DNA of 64,000 nt, taken from the NCBI GenBank assembly GCA_902175065.1, contig CABIIJ010000068.1, positions 1 through 64,000 of the forward strand. Direction: 5' to 3'. Each line of letters opens with the position of its first letter. Positions within the stretch are counted from its first letter, which is position 1. The notes under the pieces were generated by a model. The model was not told the DNA's origin, did no database searches, and saw nothing but the letters and a program-made list of their open reading frames with translations. The stretch comes from an uncultured Comamonas sp. (lineage in GTDB: Bacteria > Pseudomonadota > Gammaproteobacteria > Burkholderiales > Burkholderiaceae_C). The translations under genes were made by a program, and so were the position numbers. This document shows, one piece after another, positions 54,380 through 63,460 of this stretch.

Positions 54380-54814
54380 TCAGCCAGGCTGGAGCTGCAC
54401 CGGCTGGCCCTGGCGGTTGAAGGGCAGGTAGGCATTGACCATGCCGCCGCGAATCGATTCGACCATGCGGTGCAGTTGCGCATCGACCTGGGCATCGCTG
54501 GGTTCTTCATTGAGCATCCCACCCAGGGCGGCGACGAACACCAGCGTCCAGGGCTGGGGCAGGGGCGCCTCCAGGGTTTGCGATTCGGCCAGCAGCTCGG
54601 CAAAGGAGGCGATTTCCTGCGGTTTCTTGTCCACGCAGAGCAGCGGCTCCAGCGTGCCGCCCTGGGCCTGGGCGAATTGCGCCTGCTGGCGCGTGCTGGG
54701 CTGGTCGGGCAGGCCCGCGCCGGCAAAGACCAGCAGCAGGCGCTGCGGCTCGGGCTGGGCGCGGGCGATGCGCAGCAGGTCGTCGAAGTGTTCGATGGTG
54801 GCGGTGGTGTTCAT
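54380..54814 (-). CDS. Unknown 144-residue protein beside carbonic anhydrase
   Basis: Soluble, no signal. Starts NTTATIEHFDDLLRIA, contains RLLLVFAGAGLPD, LEPLLCVDKKPQEI, WTLVFVAALGGMLNEEP and ends FNRQGQPVQLQPG. Alternating helix/strand pattern suggests a small alpha/beta fold. Close relatives in this family of bacteria are often labelled ribonucleotide reductase subunit, for which I see no motif. ATG 54814 chosen over an upstream ATG (54901) that would overlap carbonic anhydrase. Third gene of ppiC-can-this gene. Confidence 0.7.
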   Translation of the reverse strand: MNTTATIEHFDDLLRIARAQPEPQRLLLVFAGAGLPDQPSTRQQAQFAQAQGGTLEPLLCVDKKPQEIASFAELLAESQTLEAPLPQPWTLVFVAALGGMLNEEPSDAQVDAQLHRMVESIRGGMVNAYLPFNRQGQPVQLQPG

Positions 54815-54837
54815 GGCAGTCAGGTTTTGTGCGCGGT

Positions 54838-55533
54838 TTACACGGCGGGGATCTGGCCGTCGTGCTCCACATAGGGCGGATAGGGGGGACAAGGCGGGCA
54901 CGGCATGGTACCGCTGTGCTCGGCCTGGGAGGCGGCGATGAAGCCGCCGCTGGCCACGTCGAAGACGTAGACCTGCCCCTCCTCGATCACGTAGTGCCAG
55001 CCGTGCAAGGTGAGCTGGCCCTGCTGCACGCGCTGGCGCACCATGGGGTAGTCGAGCAGGCGTTCCAGCTGCAGGACGACGGCCCGCTGCTCGGTGCGGC
55101 GCAGCACGTCGGGGCAGGGCTGCATGGGCAGGACGGCCTGGCGGCCCAGGTCGAGCCAGCGGCGCAGGTTGACGGCTTCGTCCGAAACGCCGTGGTACAG
55201 CGCCTGGACGGCGCCGCAGTGGCTGTGCCCGCAGACGACGATGCGCTGCACGTTCAGCGTGAGGGTGGCGTACTCGATGGCCGCCGTGGTGCCGTGGTGG
55301 CCGTGCGAGCCGTCGTAGGGCGGCACGAAAGCGCCGACGTTGCGCACCAGGAACAGCTCCCCCGGCCCCGCCCCCGTGAGCAAATAGGGCAGCAGGCGCG
55401 AATCGGAGCAGCCGATGAACAGCGTCGTCGGGTGCTGCCCCTGATCCACCAGCGCCTGGAACTGCGCCCGGTACTGGGGAAAGGCATTGTGGTGAAAGTG
55501 CTGGAGGCGCTCCAGCAGCTCGTCATCGGGCAT
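54838..55533 (-). CDS. can: Beta-carbonic anhydrase
   Basis: Interconverts CO2 and bicarbonate. 231 residues; zinc ligands Cys42, Asp44 (CSDSR with Arg46 partner), His103 and Cys106 (CGHSHCGAV). The C-terminal ~30 residues are proline/cysteine-rich (CPPCPPYPPYV), unusual for the family. 22 bases after ppiC, 23 before the next gene. Confidence 0.94.
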   Translation of the reverse strand: MPDDELLERLQHFHHNAFPQYRAQFQALVDQGQHPTTLFIGCSDSRLLPYLLTGAGPGELFLVRNVGAFVPPYDGSHGHHGTTAAIEYATLTLNVQRIVVCGHSHCGAVQALYHGVSDEAVNLRRWLDLGRQAVLPMQPCPDVLRRTEQRAVVLQLERLLDYPMVRQRVQQGQLTLHGWHYVIEEGQVYVFDVASGGFIAASQAEHSGTMPCPPCPPYPPYVEHDGQIPAV

Positions 55534-55555
55534 AGGGCTTGTACGCCGGTGCTTA

Positions 55556-56335
55556 TTACTGCACCAGCGGGGTGCTGGCGGCGTCCAGGTCGATGCCGAC
55601 CACCTCGGCCTCGCCCGCCAGCAGTTGCAGGTACTGGCGCAGGGCGTTCAGCCAGGTCTGGTGGCGCAGTTGCTGGGCCACGGCCTGGTGGACTTGCTCG
55701 AAGGGTTTGGCTTCGGGCTTCTGCCGGGCGCAGACCTGCACCACATGCAAGCCGAAACGACTGTGCACCAGGCGGGCCAGCACGCCGATTTCCTGGCCCT
55801 CGAACACGTCGCGGGCAAATTCCGGGGCGCAGTCCTCGCGGGTCAGCCAGCCCAGGTCGCCGCCTTCGGCGCCGCTGGGGCAGTTGGACCATTTCCTGGC
55901 CGCCTCGGCAAAGGCCGGGCCGCCTTCGTCGGCGCAGCGCAGCTCCAGCAACTGGGCCTCGGCCCGTTGGCGCAGCAGGGTGACGTTCACCCCCGGCGTG
56001 ACGGCAAACAGGATGTGGCGCAGGTGCGCCCGCTCGCCCCGCGCCCCGATGGTCGGGTGGGCCGCGTGGTAGCGGCGGCAGGCATCTTCCGAAGGCTCGG
56101 GCACGCTCAAAGCCTGCTCCAGCAGCTGCTCGATGGCCGCGGTGGCCGCCGCGCTGGTGGCCCCGTCCTGGGGCAGCGGGTCGTCTTGCGCCAGCAAGCC
56201 TTGCTGCTGGGCCTGCTGGCGCAGCAACTCGGTGCAGGCGCGTTGGCGCAGCAGTTCCGGGGGCAGTTGTTCGCCCGGGGCGTGGAGGGCAATACCGTTG
56301 ATGTGGGCAATCTCAGCCGTGGCAGTCATGAGCAT
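55556..56335 (-). CDS. PpiC/parvulin-type peptidyl-prolyl isomerase (NifM-like)
   Basis: 259 residues. N-terminal helical chaperone region (about 1-100) and a parvulin domain (about 100-200) with LRHILFAV, SNCPSGAEGGDLGWL and VHSRFGLHVVQV. No signal peptide, so cytoplasmic, like NifM. Genes like this are common next to narGHJI in related bacteria, suggesting a role in nitrate reductase folding; that is inference. ATG at 56335 or 56329 both have AAGGAA-type sites. Confidence 0.85.
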   Translation of the reverse strand: MLMTATAEIAHINGIALHAPGEQLPPELLRQRACTELLRQQAQQQGLLAQDDPLPQDGATSAAATAAIEQLLEQALSVPEPSEDACRRYHAAHPTIGARGERAHLRHILFAVTPGVNVTLLRQRAEAQLLELRCADEGGPAFAEAARKWSNCPSGAEGGDLGWLTREDCAPEFARDVFEGQEIGVLARLVHSRFGLHVVQVCARQKPEAKPFEQVHQAVAQQLRHQTWLNALRQYLQLLAGEAEVVGIDLDAASTPLVQ

Positions 56336-56392
56336 TTCCTTTTCCTTGAACGTTTCCGTCAGGGCGCAGCCGTTTTGTCATTACAGCCGTTT

Positions 56393-56543
56393 CCCGTCTG
56401 ACTCACCGTGGCTGTTTGAGCGTAGCGCCCGCAGGGCGCGAAGCGAGTTCCACGGTGCCAGGCTGCGCAGCACGCTTTCTTTGCGTCCTTTCTTGCGCGG
56501 GCAAGAAAGGATGTCGCCTGCCGGGGCGAGACCCGGCCAGCAG
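56393..56543. repeat. ~150-bp structured dispersed repeat, copy B
   Basis: Same orientation as copy A. Stems: CACCGTGG (56404-56411) with CCACGGTG (56450-56457); GCGCCC (56425-56430) with GGGCGC (56434-56439); CTTTCTTGC/GCAAGAAAG (56488-56509). Together with the next repeat it fills the 308-base gap between narI and ppiC. ppiC transcription would have to pass or start near it. Confidence 0.8.
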
Positions 56544-56558
56544 AATCAAAAACAAAAC

Positions 56559-56646
56559 AATAGCTTCTACCGCTCATACCTAAACGATTTCATATGGCTT
56601 TGTATTTGAAATTGTTTATTTACAAGTGGAAGAAGCTATATTTTTA
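56559..56646. repeat. Nested palindromic repeat, copy 8
   Basis: TAGCTTCT (56561-56568) pairs with AGAAGCTA at the other end; the inner part ACGATTTCAT...TTGAAATTGT is partly kept. Directly follows structured repeat B. Its edge overlaps the narI TAA stop. Confidence 0.7.
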
Positions 56647-57378
56647 AAACCCCCGTCGTGCCCCAGGCTGGTTGTGGCCTGCCGGCAGGTTCAAGCGCCG
56701 GGCGCGTACCAGCTGGTAGGGACGCACGACGTAGGCCAGGGTGCCAAAGCCGCTCCACACATGCACCAGGCGGGTGAAGGGGAAGATCAGGAAGATCGTC
56801 ATGCCCAGCGCCATGTGCAGCTTGAACACCCAGCTCACCCCGGCCAGCAGCCCCACGGCATTGCTCTGGAAGGTGACGATGGACTGCGCCCAGCCGGCCA
56901 GTTGCATCATGACCGAGCCGTCCAGGTGCTGGCCCGACAGCGGAATCGTCGCCAGCCCCAGCGCCAGTTGCACCCACAGCAGCCACAGCAGCAGGATGTC
57001 GCTGGTCTTGCTGGTGGCGCGGATGCGCACATCGGTCAGGCGCCGGTGCAGCAGCAGGCTGACGCCGACGAAGGCCATCAGCCCGGCGATGCCGCCGCTG
57101 ACCATGGCCATGAGCTGCTTGTTGCCCGCGCTGATGAAGGCTTCGTACATGAAGTGCGGGGTGAGCATCCCCACGCTGTGGCCGAAGAACAGGAACAGCA
57201 CGCCGATGTGGAACAGGTTGCTGCCCCAGCGCAGGCTGCCCCGGCGCAGGAGCTGCGAGGAGTCGCTTTTCCACGTGTACTGGTCGCGGTCGAAGCGAAT
57301 CCAGCTACCGATGAAGAACACGGCCAGACAGATGTAGGGGTACAGGCCGAACAAAAAGTTATCAAGCCAGGCGGTCAT
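56644..57378 (-). CDS. narI: Respiratory nitrate reductase gamma subunit
   Basis: Membrane cytochrome b556 that takes electrons from quinol. 244 residues with five membrane segments; histidines for the two b hemes lie in LFHIGVLFLFFGHSVG and in LHMALGMTIF...FTRLVHVW. N-terminus WLDNFLFGLYPYICL is typical. Its ATG overlaps the narJ stop by four bases. TAA stop is in the edge of a palindromic repeat. Confidence 0.96.
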   Translation of the reverse strand: MTAWLDNFLFGLYPYICLAVFFIGSWIRFDRDQYTWKSDSSQLLRRGSLRWGSNLFHIGVLFLFFGHSVGMLTPHFMYEAFISAGNKQLMAMVSGGIAGLMAFVGVSLLLHRRLTDVRIRATSKTSDILLLWLLWVQLALGLATIPLSGQHLDGSVMMQLAGWAQSIVTFQSNAVGLLAGVSWVFKLHMALGMTIFLIFPFTRLVHVWSGFGTLAYVVRPYQLVRARRLNLPAGHNQPGARRGF

Positions 57379-58067
57379 GGCGCAACTCCTTGGGAAGATT
57401 GGGAACGTGTTTTACGCACCGATTGCGGGATGGGGCGGTTTTGCCCCAGGTTGGTGCAGCCGTCGAAGGCTTCGGGTTCGGCCCAGGCCTCGTCCATGTC
57501 CGGCTCGGGGGCCAGGGGCACGGCCTGGGCTTTTTCGCCGGCGGCTTCCAGGATGGCGGCGATGACGCTGGCATACGGGCTTTGGCGTTGCAGCAAGGCG
57601 GTGAACAGGGCGTTCAGGATGTGCGTCATCTCGCCCAGGAACTCCCGCGCCAGCGCGGCCGGCTGGGTGGAGGCGAACTCCAGCACCACGCCCAGGTGGT
57701 CGGGCAGCTCGGGGGCGTTGAACACCAGCCCCGCTTTTTCGTAGGTTTGCGCCAGGTCCAGCAGCGCCGGGCCGCGTTCGCGCGAGTCGCCGTGGATGTG
57801 CTCGAACAGGTGCAGCGAGGTGTGCCGCCCCCGGTCGAAGGTTTCCACGTAGCGTTCCTGCAGGGCATAGATGTCCTGCTGCGCCAGTTGGCGGCCCAGG
57901 GCGTTCAGCTCGGCCTGGCGCTCCCGGGTCAGGACTTTTTCTTCCGCCAGGGCTTGCAGCAGCTCGCCGATCTGGGGGCGCAACTGCGCATCCGGGTAGT
58001 CCAGCAGCCGGGCCAGCACGCGCAGGGTGACGCGCAGGCTGGCCGGGGTAGAGGTGGTTTTCAACAT
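57375..58067 (-). CDS. narJ: Nitrate reductase assembly chaperone
   Basis: Cytoplasmic chaperone for Mo cofactor insertion in NarG and membrane docking of NarGH. 230 residues, all helical; contains the NarJ block VETFDRGRHTSLHLFEHIHGDSRERG (split here across 82-107) and PDHLGVVLEF. 15 bases after narH, overlapping narI by four. Confidence 0.95.
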   Translation of the reverse strand: MLKTTSTPASLRVTLRVLARLLDYPDAQLRPQIGELLQALAEEKVLTRERQAELNALGRQLAQQDIYALQERYVETFDRGRHTSLHLFEHIHGDSRERGPALLDLAQTYEKAGLVFNAPELPDHLGVVLEFASTQPAALAREFLGEMTHILNALFTALLQRQSPYASVIAAILEAAGEKAQAVPLAPEPDMDEAWAEPEAFDGCTNLGQNRPIPQSVRKTRSQSSQGVAP

Positions 58068-58082
58068 GGTGCTGCTCCTTTC

Positions 58083-59606
58083 CTACACCGTCGCCTTGAT
58101 GGGGATGGTGCGTTTTTTCTTGCTGCCGAAGATGCTCACCGGGCTGGAGCCGTCCGAGCAGCCGTTACCGAACGAGAAGCCGCAGCCGCCGCGCACGTCG
58201 AAGGCGTTTTCGGCGTACTCGCGGTGCGTGCTGGGGATGACGAAGCGGTCTTCGTAGTTGGCGATCGCCATCACCTGGTACATGTCCTGCACGTCGTGCG
58301 CCGTCAGGCCGACCTGTTTGAGCACGGACAGGTTCTGCACCTTGTCCACGTGCACGCCGCGCTGGTAGGCCCGCATGGCCAGCATCCGCTCCAGCGCCCG
58401 GATGACCGGGGCGGTGTCGCCCGCCGTGAGCAGGTTGGCCAGGTACTGCACGGGGATGCGCAACTGGCCCACGTCGGGAATCTCGCCATTCACGCCCAGG
58501 TGGCCGGCGTTGGCCGCCGAGGTGATGGGCGACAGCGGCGGCACGTACCACACCATGGGCAGGGTGCGGTACTCGGGGTGCAGCGGCAGGGCGATCTTCC
58601 AATCCACGGCCATCTTGTAGACCGGGCTTTTCTGCGCCGCTTCGATCCAGTTGTCGGCAATGCCGTCGGCACGGGCCTGGGCAATGACGGCCGGGTCGTT
58701 GGGGTCGAGGAAGATGTCCAGCTGCGCCTGGTACAGGTCGCGGTCACGCTCCACGCTGGCCGCTTCCTGGATGCGGTCGGCGTCGTACAGCAGCACGCCC
58801 AGGTAGCGGATGCGGCCCACGCACGTTTCCGAGCACACGGTGGGCTGGCCGGCCTCGATGCGCGGGTAGCAAAAGATGCACTTCTCGGCCTTGCCGGTCT
58901 GCCAGTTGTAATAAATCTTCTTGTACGGGCAACCGCTCACGCACATGCGCCAACCCCGGCATTTGTCCTGGTCGATCAGCACGATGCCGTCTTCCTCGCG
59001 CTTGTAGATCGAGCCGCTGGGGCAAGAAGCCACGCACGCCGGGTTCAGGCAATGCTCGCACAGGCGCGGCAGGTACATCATGAAGGTGTTCTCGAACTGG
59101 CCGTACATCTCCTTCTGCACCTGCTCGAAGTTCACGTCGATGCTGCGCTTGCTGAATTCGCCACCCAGGATTTCCTCCCAGTTCGGCCCCCACTCGATCT
59201 TCTCCATGCGCTGGCCGGTGATCAGGCTGCGCGGGCGGGCGGTGGGTGCAGCCTTCATCTCCGGGGCCGATTGCAGGTGGTCGTAGTCGAAGGTGAACGG
59301 CTCGTAGTAGTCGTCGATCTGCGGCAGGTTGGGGTTGGCGAAGATCTTCATCAGCATCTTCCACTTGCCGCCCTGGCGCGGGGTGATGGAACCGTTGGCG
59401 TGGCGCGTCCAGCCGCCGTTCCACTTGTCCTGGTTCTCCCATTCCTTGGGGTAGCCGATGCCGGGTTTGCTCTCCACGTTGTTGAACCAGGCGTATTCCA
59501 CGCCGGGGCGGCTCGTCCAGACGTTCTTGCAGGTGACCGAGCAGGTGTGGCAGCCGATGCACTTGTCCAGGTTCAGCACCATGCCGATTTGGGCACGAAT
59601 TTTCAT
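58083..59606 (-). CDS. narH: Respiratory nitrate reductase beta subunit
   Basis: Electron-transfer subunit with four Fe-S clusters. 507 residues; cysteine groups CIGCHTCSVTC (16-26), CEHCLNPACVASCP, CRGWRMCVSGCP (Trp in the second position marks the 3Fe-4S cluster) and CIFCYPRIEAGQPTVCSETC. C-terminal NarH-specific domain present; final residues SIFGSKKKRTIPIKATV. 26 bases after narG. Confidence 0.97.
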   Translation of the reverse strand: MKIRAQIGMVLNLDKCIGCHTCSVTCKNVWTSRPGVEYAWFNNVESKPGIGYPKEWENQDKWNGGWTRHANGSITPRQGGKWKMLMKIFANPNLPQIDDYYEPFTFDYDHLQSAPEMKAAPTARPRSLITGQRMEKIEWGPNWEEILGGEFSKRSIDVNFEQVQKEMYGQFENTFMMYLPRLCEHCLNPACVASCPSGSIYKREEDGIVLIDQDKCRGWRMCVSGCPYKKIYYNWQTGKAEKCIFCYPRIEAGQPTVCSETCVGRIRYLGVLLYDADRIQEAASVERDRDLYQAQLDIFLDPNDPAVIAQARADGIADNWIEAAQKSPVYKMAVDWKIALPLHPEYRTLPMVWYVPPLSPITSAANAGHLGVNGEIPDVGQLRIPVQYLANLLTAGDTAPVIRALERMLAMRAYQRGVHVDKVQNLSVLKQVGLTAHDVQDMYQVMAIANYEDRFVIPSTHREYAENAFDVRGGCGFSFGNGCSDGSSPVSIFGSKKKRTIPIKATV

Positions 59607-59632
59607 TGTGTTCTCCTTCTTTCTCAGGCGCT

Positions 59633-62600
59633 TCAGGCGTGTTGGGCCGCCGCTTCGGTTTCCGCGTCCATCCAGTCGACGCGGCGCATCTTGCGCACCA
59701 GCACGAACTCGTCGCGGTTGGTGCCGATGGTTCCGTAGTAGTTGAAGCCGTAGCTGTACTGCGCGTAGCCGCCGATCATGTGCGTGGGCTTCAAGACCAC
59801 CCGGGTGACCGAGTTGTGGATGCCGCCGCGCGTGCCGGTGATTTCCGAGCCGGGGGTGTTCACGATCTTTTCCTGCGCGTGGTACATCAGCACCATGCCG
59901 TTGTTCACGCGCTGGCTGACCACCGCACGGGCGGCAATCGCGCCGTTGGCGTTGAACAGCTCGACCCAGTCGTTGTCCACGATGCCACCGCGTTTGGCGT
60001 CGTCTTCACTGAGCCAGATCACCGGGCCGCCCCGGTTCAGGGTCAGCATGTGCAGGTTGTCGCTGTACGTGCTGTGAATGCCCCATTTCTGGTGCGGGGT
60101 GATGAAGTTCAGCGCGATCTCGGGGTTGCCGTTGGGCATCTTGCCCTCGACCTCGTGCAGCGCCTTCAGATGCACCGGCGGACGGTAGGAGGTGAAGCCC
60201 TCGCCGAAGTCGCGCATCCAGGGGTGATCCTGGTAGAACTGCTGGCGGCCCGTCAGGGTACGCCATGGAATCAGCTCATGCACGTTGGTGTAGCCGGCGT
60301 TGTAGCTGACCTTCTCGCTCTCCAGCCCGCTCCAGGTGGGCGAGCTGATGATCTTGCGCGGCTGCGCCTGGATGTCGCGGAAGCGGATCTTTTCATCCTC
60401 ACGGTGCAGGGCCAGATGCACGTGGTCGCGCCCGGTCTGCTTGCCCAGCGCTTCCCAGGCCTTGCAGGCGACGTGGCCGTTGGTCTCGGGGGCCAGCATC
60501 ATCACGACCTCGGTCGCGTCGATGTCGGTGACGATCTTCGGGCGCCCTTGCGTCACGCCTTCTTCGCGCACGCGGCCATTCAGGTCGCCGAGCTGTTCCA
60601 CCTCGGTCTGCGTGTTCCAGCCGATGCCCTTGCCGCCGTTGCCCACCTTGTCCAGCAATGGCCCCAGGGCGGTGAAGCGCTTGAAGGTGTTGGGGTAGTC
60701 GCGCTCGACCACGGTGATCTGCGGGGCGGTGACGCCGGGGATCAGGTCGATCTCGCCCTTCTTCCAGTCTTTCACGTCAAAGGGCTGGGCCAGCTCGCCC
60801 GCCGTGTCGTGCATGATGGGGGTCATCACCACTTCTTTTTCCACGCCCAGGTGGCCGACGCACACTTCGCTGAACGCCTTGGCAAAACCCTTGTAGATCT
60901 CCCAATCGCTGCGGGCCTGCCAGGCCGGATCGACGGCGGCGGACAGCGGGTGGATGAAGGGGTGCATGTCGCTGGTGTTGAGGTCGTTCTTCTCGTACCA
61001 GGTGGCCGTGGGCAGCACGATGTCGGAATACAGGCAGGTGGTGCTCATGCGGAAGTCCAGCGTGACCAGCAGGTCGAGCTTGCCCTCGGGCGCCTGGTCG
61101 TGCCACTTCACTTCCATGGGCTTGGCCTCGTCCTTGCCCAGATCCTTGCCCTGCACGCCGTGGGTCGTGCCCAGCAGGTGCTTGAGGAAGTACTCATGGC
61201 CCTTGCCCGAGCTGCCCAGGATGTTGGAACGCCACACGAACATGTTGCGTGGCCAGTTCAGCGGGTTGTCCGGGTCTTCACAGCTCAGGGCGATGCTGCC
61301 GTCCTTGAGCGACTGCACCAGATACTCCTTGGCGTCCTGGCCTTTGGCCGCAGCGTCCTTGACCACCTGGAGCGGGTTGACCTCCAGCTGCGGGGCGCTG
61401 GGCAGCCAGCCCATGCGCTCGGAGCGCACGTTGAAGTCGATCATGCTGCCCTGGTAGGCGGCCTTGTCGGCCAGGGGCGAGAGCACTTCTTCGACGCCCA
61501 GCTTTTCGTAGCGCCACTGGTCGGTGTGCGCGTAGAAGAAGCTGGTGGAGTTCTGCTGGCGCGGCGGGCGGATCCAGTCCAGCGCAAAGGCCAGCGCCGT
61601 CCAGCCCGTTTGCGGGCGCAGCTTTTCCTGGCCCACGTAGTGCGACCAGCCGCCGCCCGACTGGCCGATGCAGCCGCACATCATCAGCATGTTGATGATG
61701 CCCCGGTAGTTCATGTCGCAGTGGTACCAGTGGTTCATGGCCGCGCCGATGATGACCATGGACTTGCCGTGCGTCTTGTCGGCGTTGTCGGCGAACTGGC
61801 GGGCAATGGCGATGATCTGCTCGCGCGGCACGCCGGTGATCGGCTCCTGCCAGGCCGGGGTGTAGGGGGCGTTGGCATCGTAGCCGCCGTCGGCACCCTC
61901 GCCTTCCAGGCCGCGATGCACGCCGTAGTTGGCCACTTGCAGGTCGAAAACCGTCGCTACTGCCACACGGCCGGCCACGCCTTCGCCGTTCAAATCCAGG
62001 TAAGTGACGGGCACGCGGCGCACCATCACGTCGTCGCCCTGGTCGTTGGCATTGAAGTTGGGGGTGTCGATACCGCCGAAGTAGGGGAAGGCCACATCGG
62101 CGATCTCGTGCGCCTGGGCACCGTCCTCCAGCACCGAGAGCTTGAGTTTGACGGTGTTGCCGTCGCGGGCGTCCTTGTTCTCCAGGTTCCACAGCCCCTG
62201 GTCGGGGCCGCCTTCCGGCCCCCAGCGGAAGCCGATGGAGCCGTTGGGCAGCGCCACCTGGCCCGCCGCGTCGTAGGCCACGGTTTTCCAGTCCGGGTGG
62301 TTGGTCTGGCCCAGCTGGCCCTCGAAATCGCTGGCCCGCACGTAGCGGCCCGGCACCTTGACCACGCGGCCATCGGGCAGGGTTTTGTCTTCCAGCACGA
62401 CCAGCAGCGGCAGGTCGGTCAGGCGACGGGCGTAGTCGTCAAAATAGGCCGAGCGCTTGTCGAAGTAAAACTCTTTCAGGATGACGTGGCCCATGGCCAT
62501 GGCCACCGCCGCATCCGTGCCCTGCTTGGGGTGCAGCCACAGGTCGGCCAGCTTGGCGACTTCCGAATAATCGGGCGTCACCGCCACCACCTTGGCCCCC

Positions 62601-63421
62601 TTATAGCGCACCTCGGTGAAGAAGTGGGCATCCGGCGTGCGCGTCTGCGGCACGTTGGAACCCCAGGCGATGATGAAGTTGGAGTTGTACCAGTCGGCGC
62701 TTTCCGGCACATCGGTCTGCTCGCCCCACACCTGCGGGCTGGACGGCGGCAGGTCGCAGTACCAGTCGTAGAAGCTCATCGGCACGCCGCCGATCAGGTT
62801 CAGGTAGCGGCTGCCGGCGGCGTAGGAGATCATCGACATCGCCGGGATGGGCGAGAAGCCGATGATGCGGTCCGGCCCGTACTGCTTGATGGTGTAGACG
62901 TTGGCCGCCGCGATCATCTGGTTCACTTCGTCCCACGTGGAACGCACGAAGCCGCCCAGGCCGCGCTGCTTTTGCCATTCCTCGCGGGCTTCCTGGTTCT
63001 GCACGATGGCGGCCCAGGCATCGACCGGGCTTTTCGCCACCGCCAGCGCCGCCCGCCAGTGCTTGAGCAGGCGCCCGCGCACCATGGGGTATTTCACGCG
63101 GTTGGCCGAATACAGGTACCAGGAGTAGGACGCGCCCCGGGCGCAGCCGCGCGGCTCGTGGTTGGGCAGGTCGGGGCGGGTGCGGGGGTAGTCGGTCTGC
63201 TGGGTTTCCCAGGTAACGATGCCGCCCTTGACGTAGATCTTCCACGAGCAGGAACCCGTGCAGTTCACCCCGTGGGTGGAGCGCACGATCTTGTCGTGCG
63301 CCCAGCGGTCGCGGTAGGCGTTTTCCCAAGTGCGGTCTTCGCCATTGGTCTGGCCGTGGCCATCGGCAAAGCTTTCCCGTGGCTGAGAGAAATAGGTCAG
63401 GCGATCAAGCAAATGACTCAT
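59633..63421 (-). CDS. narG: Respiratory nitrate reductase alpha subunit
   Basis: Catalytic molybdo-bis(MGD) subunit on the cytoplasmic face, reducing nitrate to nitrite. 1262 residues. FS0 cluster ligands THGVNCTGSC (His and Cys, about 50-59) and a distant Cys in RGCARGAS; ADWYNSNFIIAWGSN near residue 223 holds the Asp Mo ligand. N-terminal LLDRLTYFSQPRESFADGHG is the usual start. Full-length compared with E. coli NarG (1247). First subunit gene after narK. Confidence 0.97.
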   Translation of the reverse strand: MSHLLDRLTYFSQPRESFADGHGQTNGEDRTWENAYRDRWAHDKIVRSTHGVNCTGSCSWKIYVKGGIVTWETQQTDYPRTRPDLPNHEPRGCARGASYSWYLYSANRVKYPMVRGRLLKHWRAALAVAKSPVDAWAAIVQNQEAREEWQKQRGLGGFVRSTWDEVNQMIAAANVYTIKQYGPDRIIGFSPIPAMSMISYAAGSRYLNLIGGVPMSFYDWYCDLPPSSPQVWGEQTDVPESADWYNSNFIIAWGSNVPQTRTPDAHFFTEVRYKGAKVVAVTPDYSEVAKLADLWLHPKQGTDAAVAMAMGHVILKEFYFDKRSAYFDDYARRLTDLPLLVVLEDKTLPDGRVVKVPGRYVRASDFEGQLGQTNHPDWKTVAYDAAGQVALPNGSIGFRWGPEGGPDQGLWNLENKDARDGNTVKLKLSVLEDGAQAHEIADVAFPYFGGIDTPNFNANDQGDDVMVRRVPVTYLDLNGEGVAGRVAVATVFDLQVANYGVHRGLEGEGADGGYDANAPYTPAWQEPITGVPREQIIAIARQFADNADKTHGKSMVIIGAAMNHWYHCDMNYRGIINMLMMCGCIGQSGGGWSHYVGQEKLRPQTGWTALAFALDWIRPPRQQNSTSFFYAHTDQWRYEKLGVEEVLSPLADKAAYQGSMIDFNVRSERMGWLPSAPQLEVNPLQVVKDAAAKGQDAKEYLVQSLKDGSIALSCEDPDNPLNWPRNMFVWRSNILGSSGKGHEYFLKHLLGTTHGVQGKDLGKDEAKPMEVKWHDQAPEGKLDLLVTLDFRMSTTCLYSDIVLPTATWYEKNDLNTSDMHPFIHPLSAAVDPAWQARSDWEIYKGFAKAFSEVCVGHLGVEKEVVMTPIMHDTAGELAQPFDVKDWKKGEIDLIPGVTAPQITVVERDYPNTFKRFTALGPLLDKVGNGGKGIGWNTQTEVEQLGDLNGRVREEGVTQGRPKIVTDIDATEVVMMLAPETNGHVACKAWEALGKQTGRDHVHLALHREDEKIRFRDIQAQPRKIISSPTWSGLESEKVSYNAGYTNVHELIPWRTLTGRQQFYQDHPWMRDFGEGFTSYRPPVHLKALHEVEGKMPNGNPEIALNFITPHQKWGIHSTYSDNLHMLTLNRGGPVIWLSEDDAKRGGIVDNDWVELFNANGAIAARAVVSQRVNNGMVLMYHAQEKIVNTPGSEITGTRGGIHNSVTRVVLKPTHMIGGYAQYSYGFNYYGTIGTNRDEFVLVRKMRRVDWMDAETEAAAQHA

Positions 63422-63460
63422 GGAGTGCTCCTTGAAAATCTAGAAATTGAGTGAGAGGCA

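Noticed and set aside
59606-63454. 1282-codon plus-strand open frame antisense to narG
   Set aside because: It is the shadow of narG codon bias on the opposite strand; the His/Val/Gly-rich product shows no domain and narG is fully supported.
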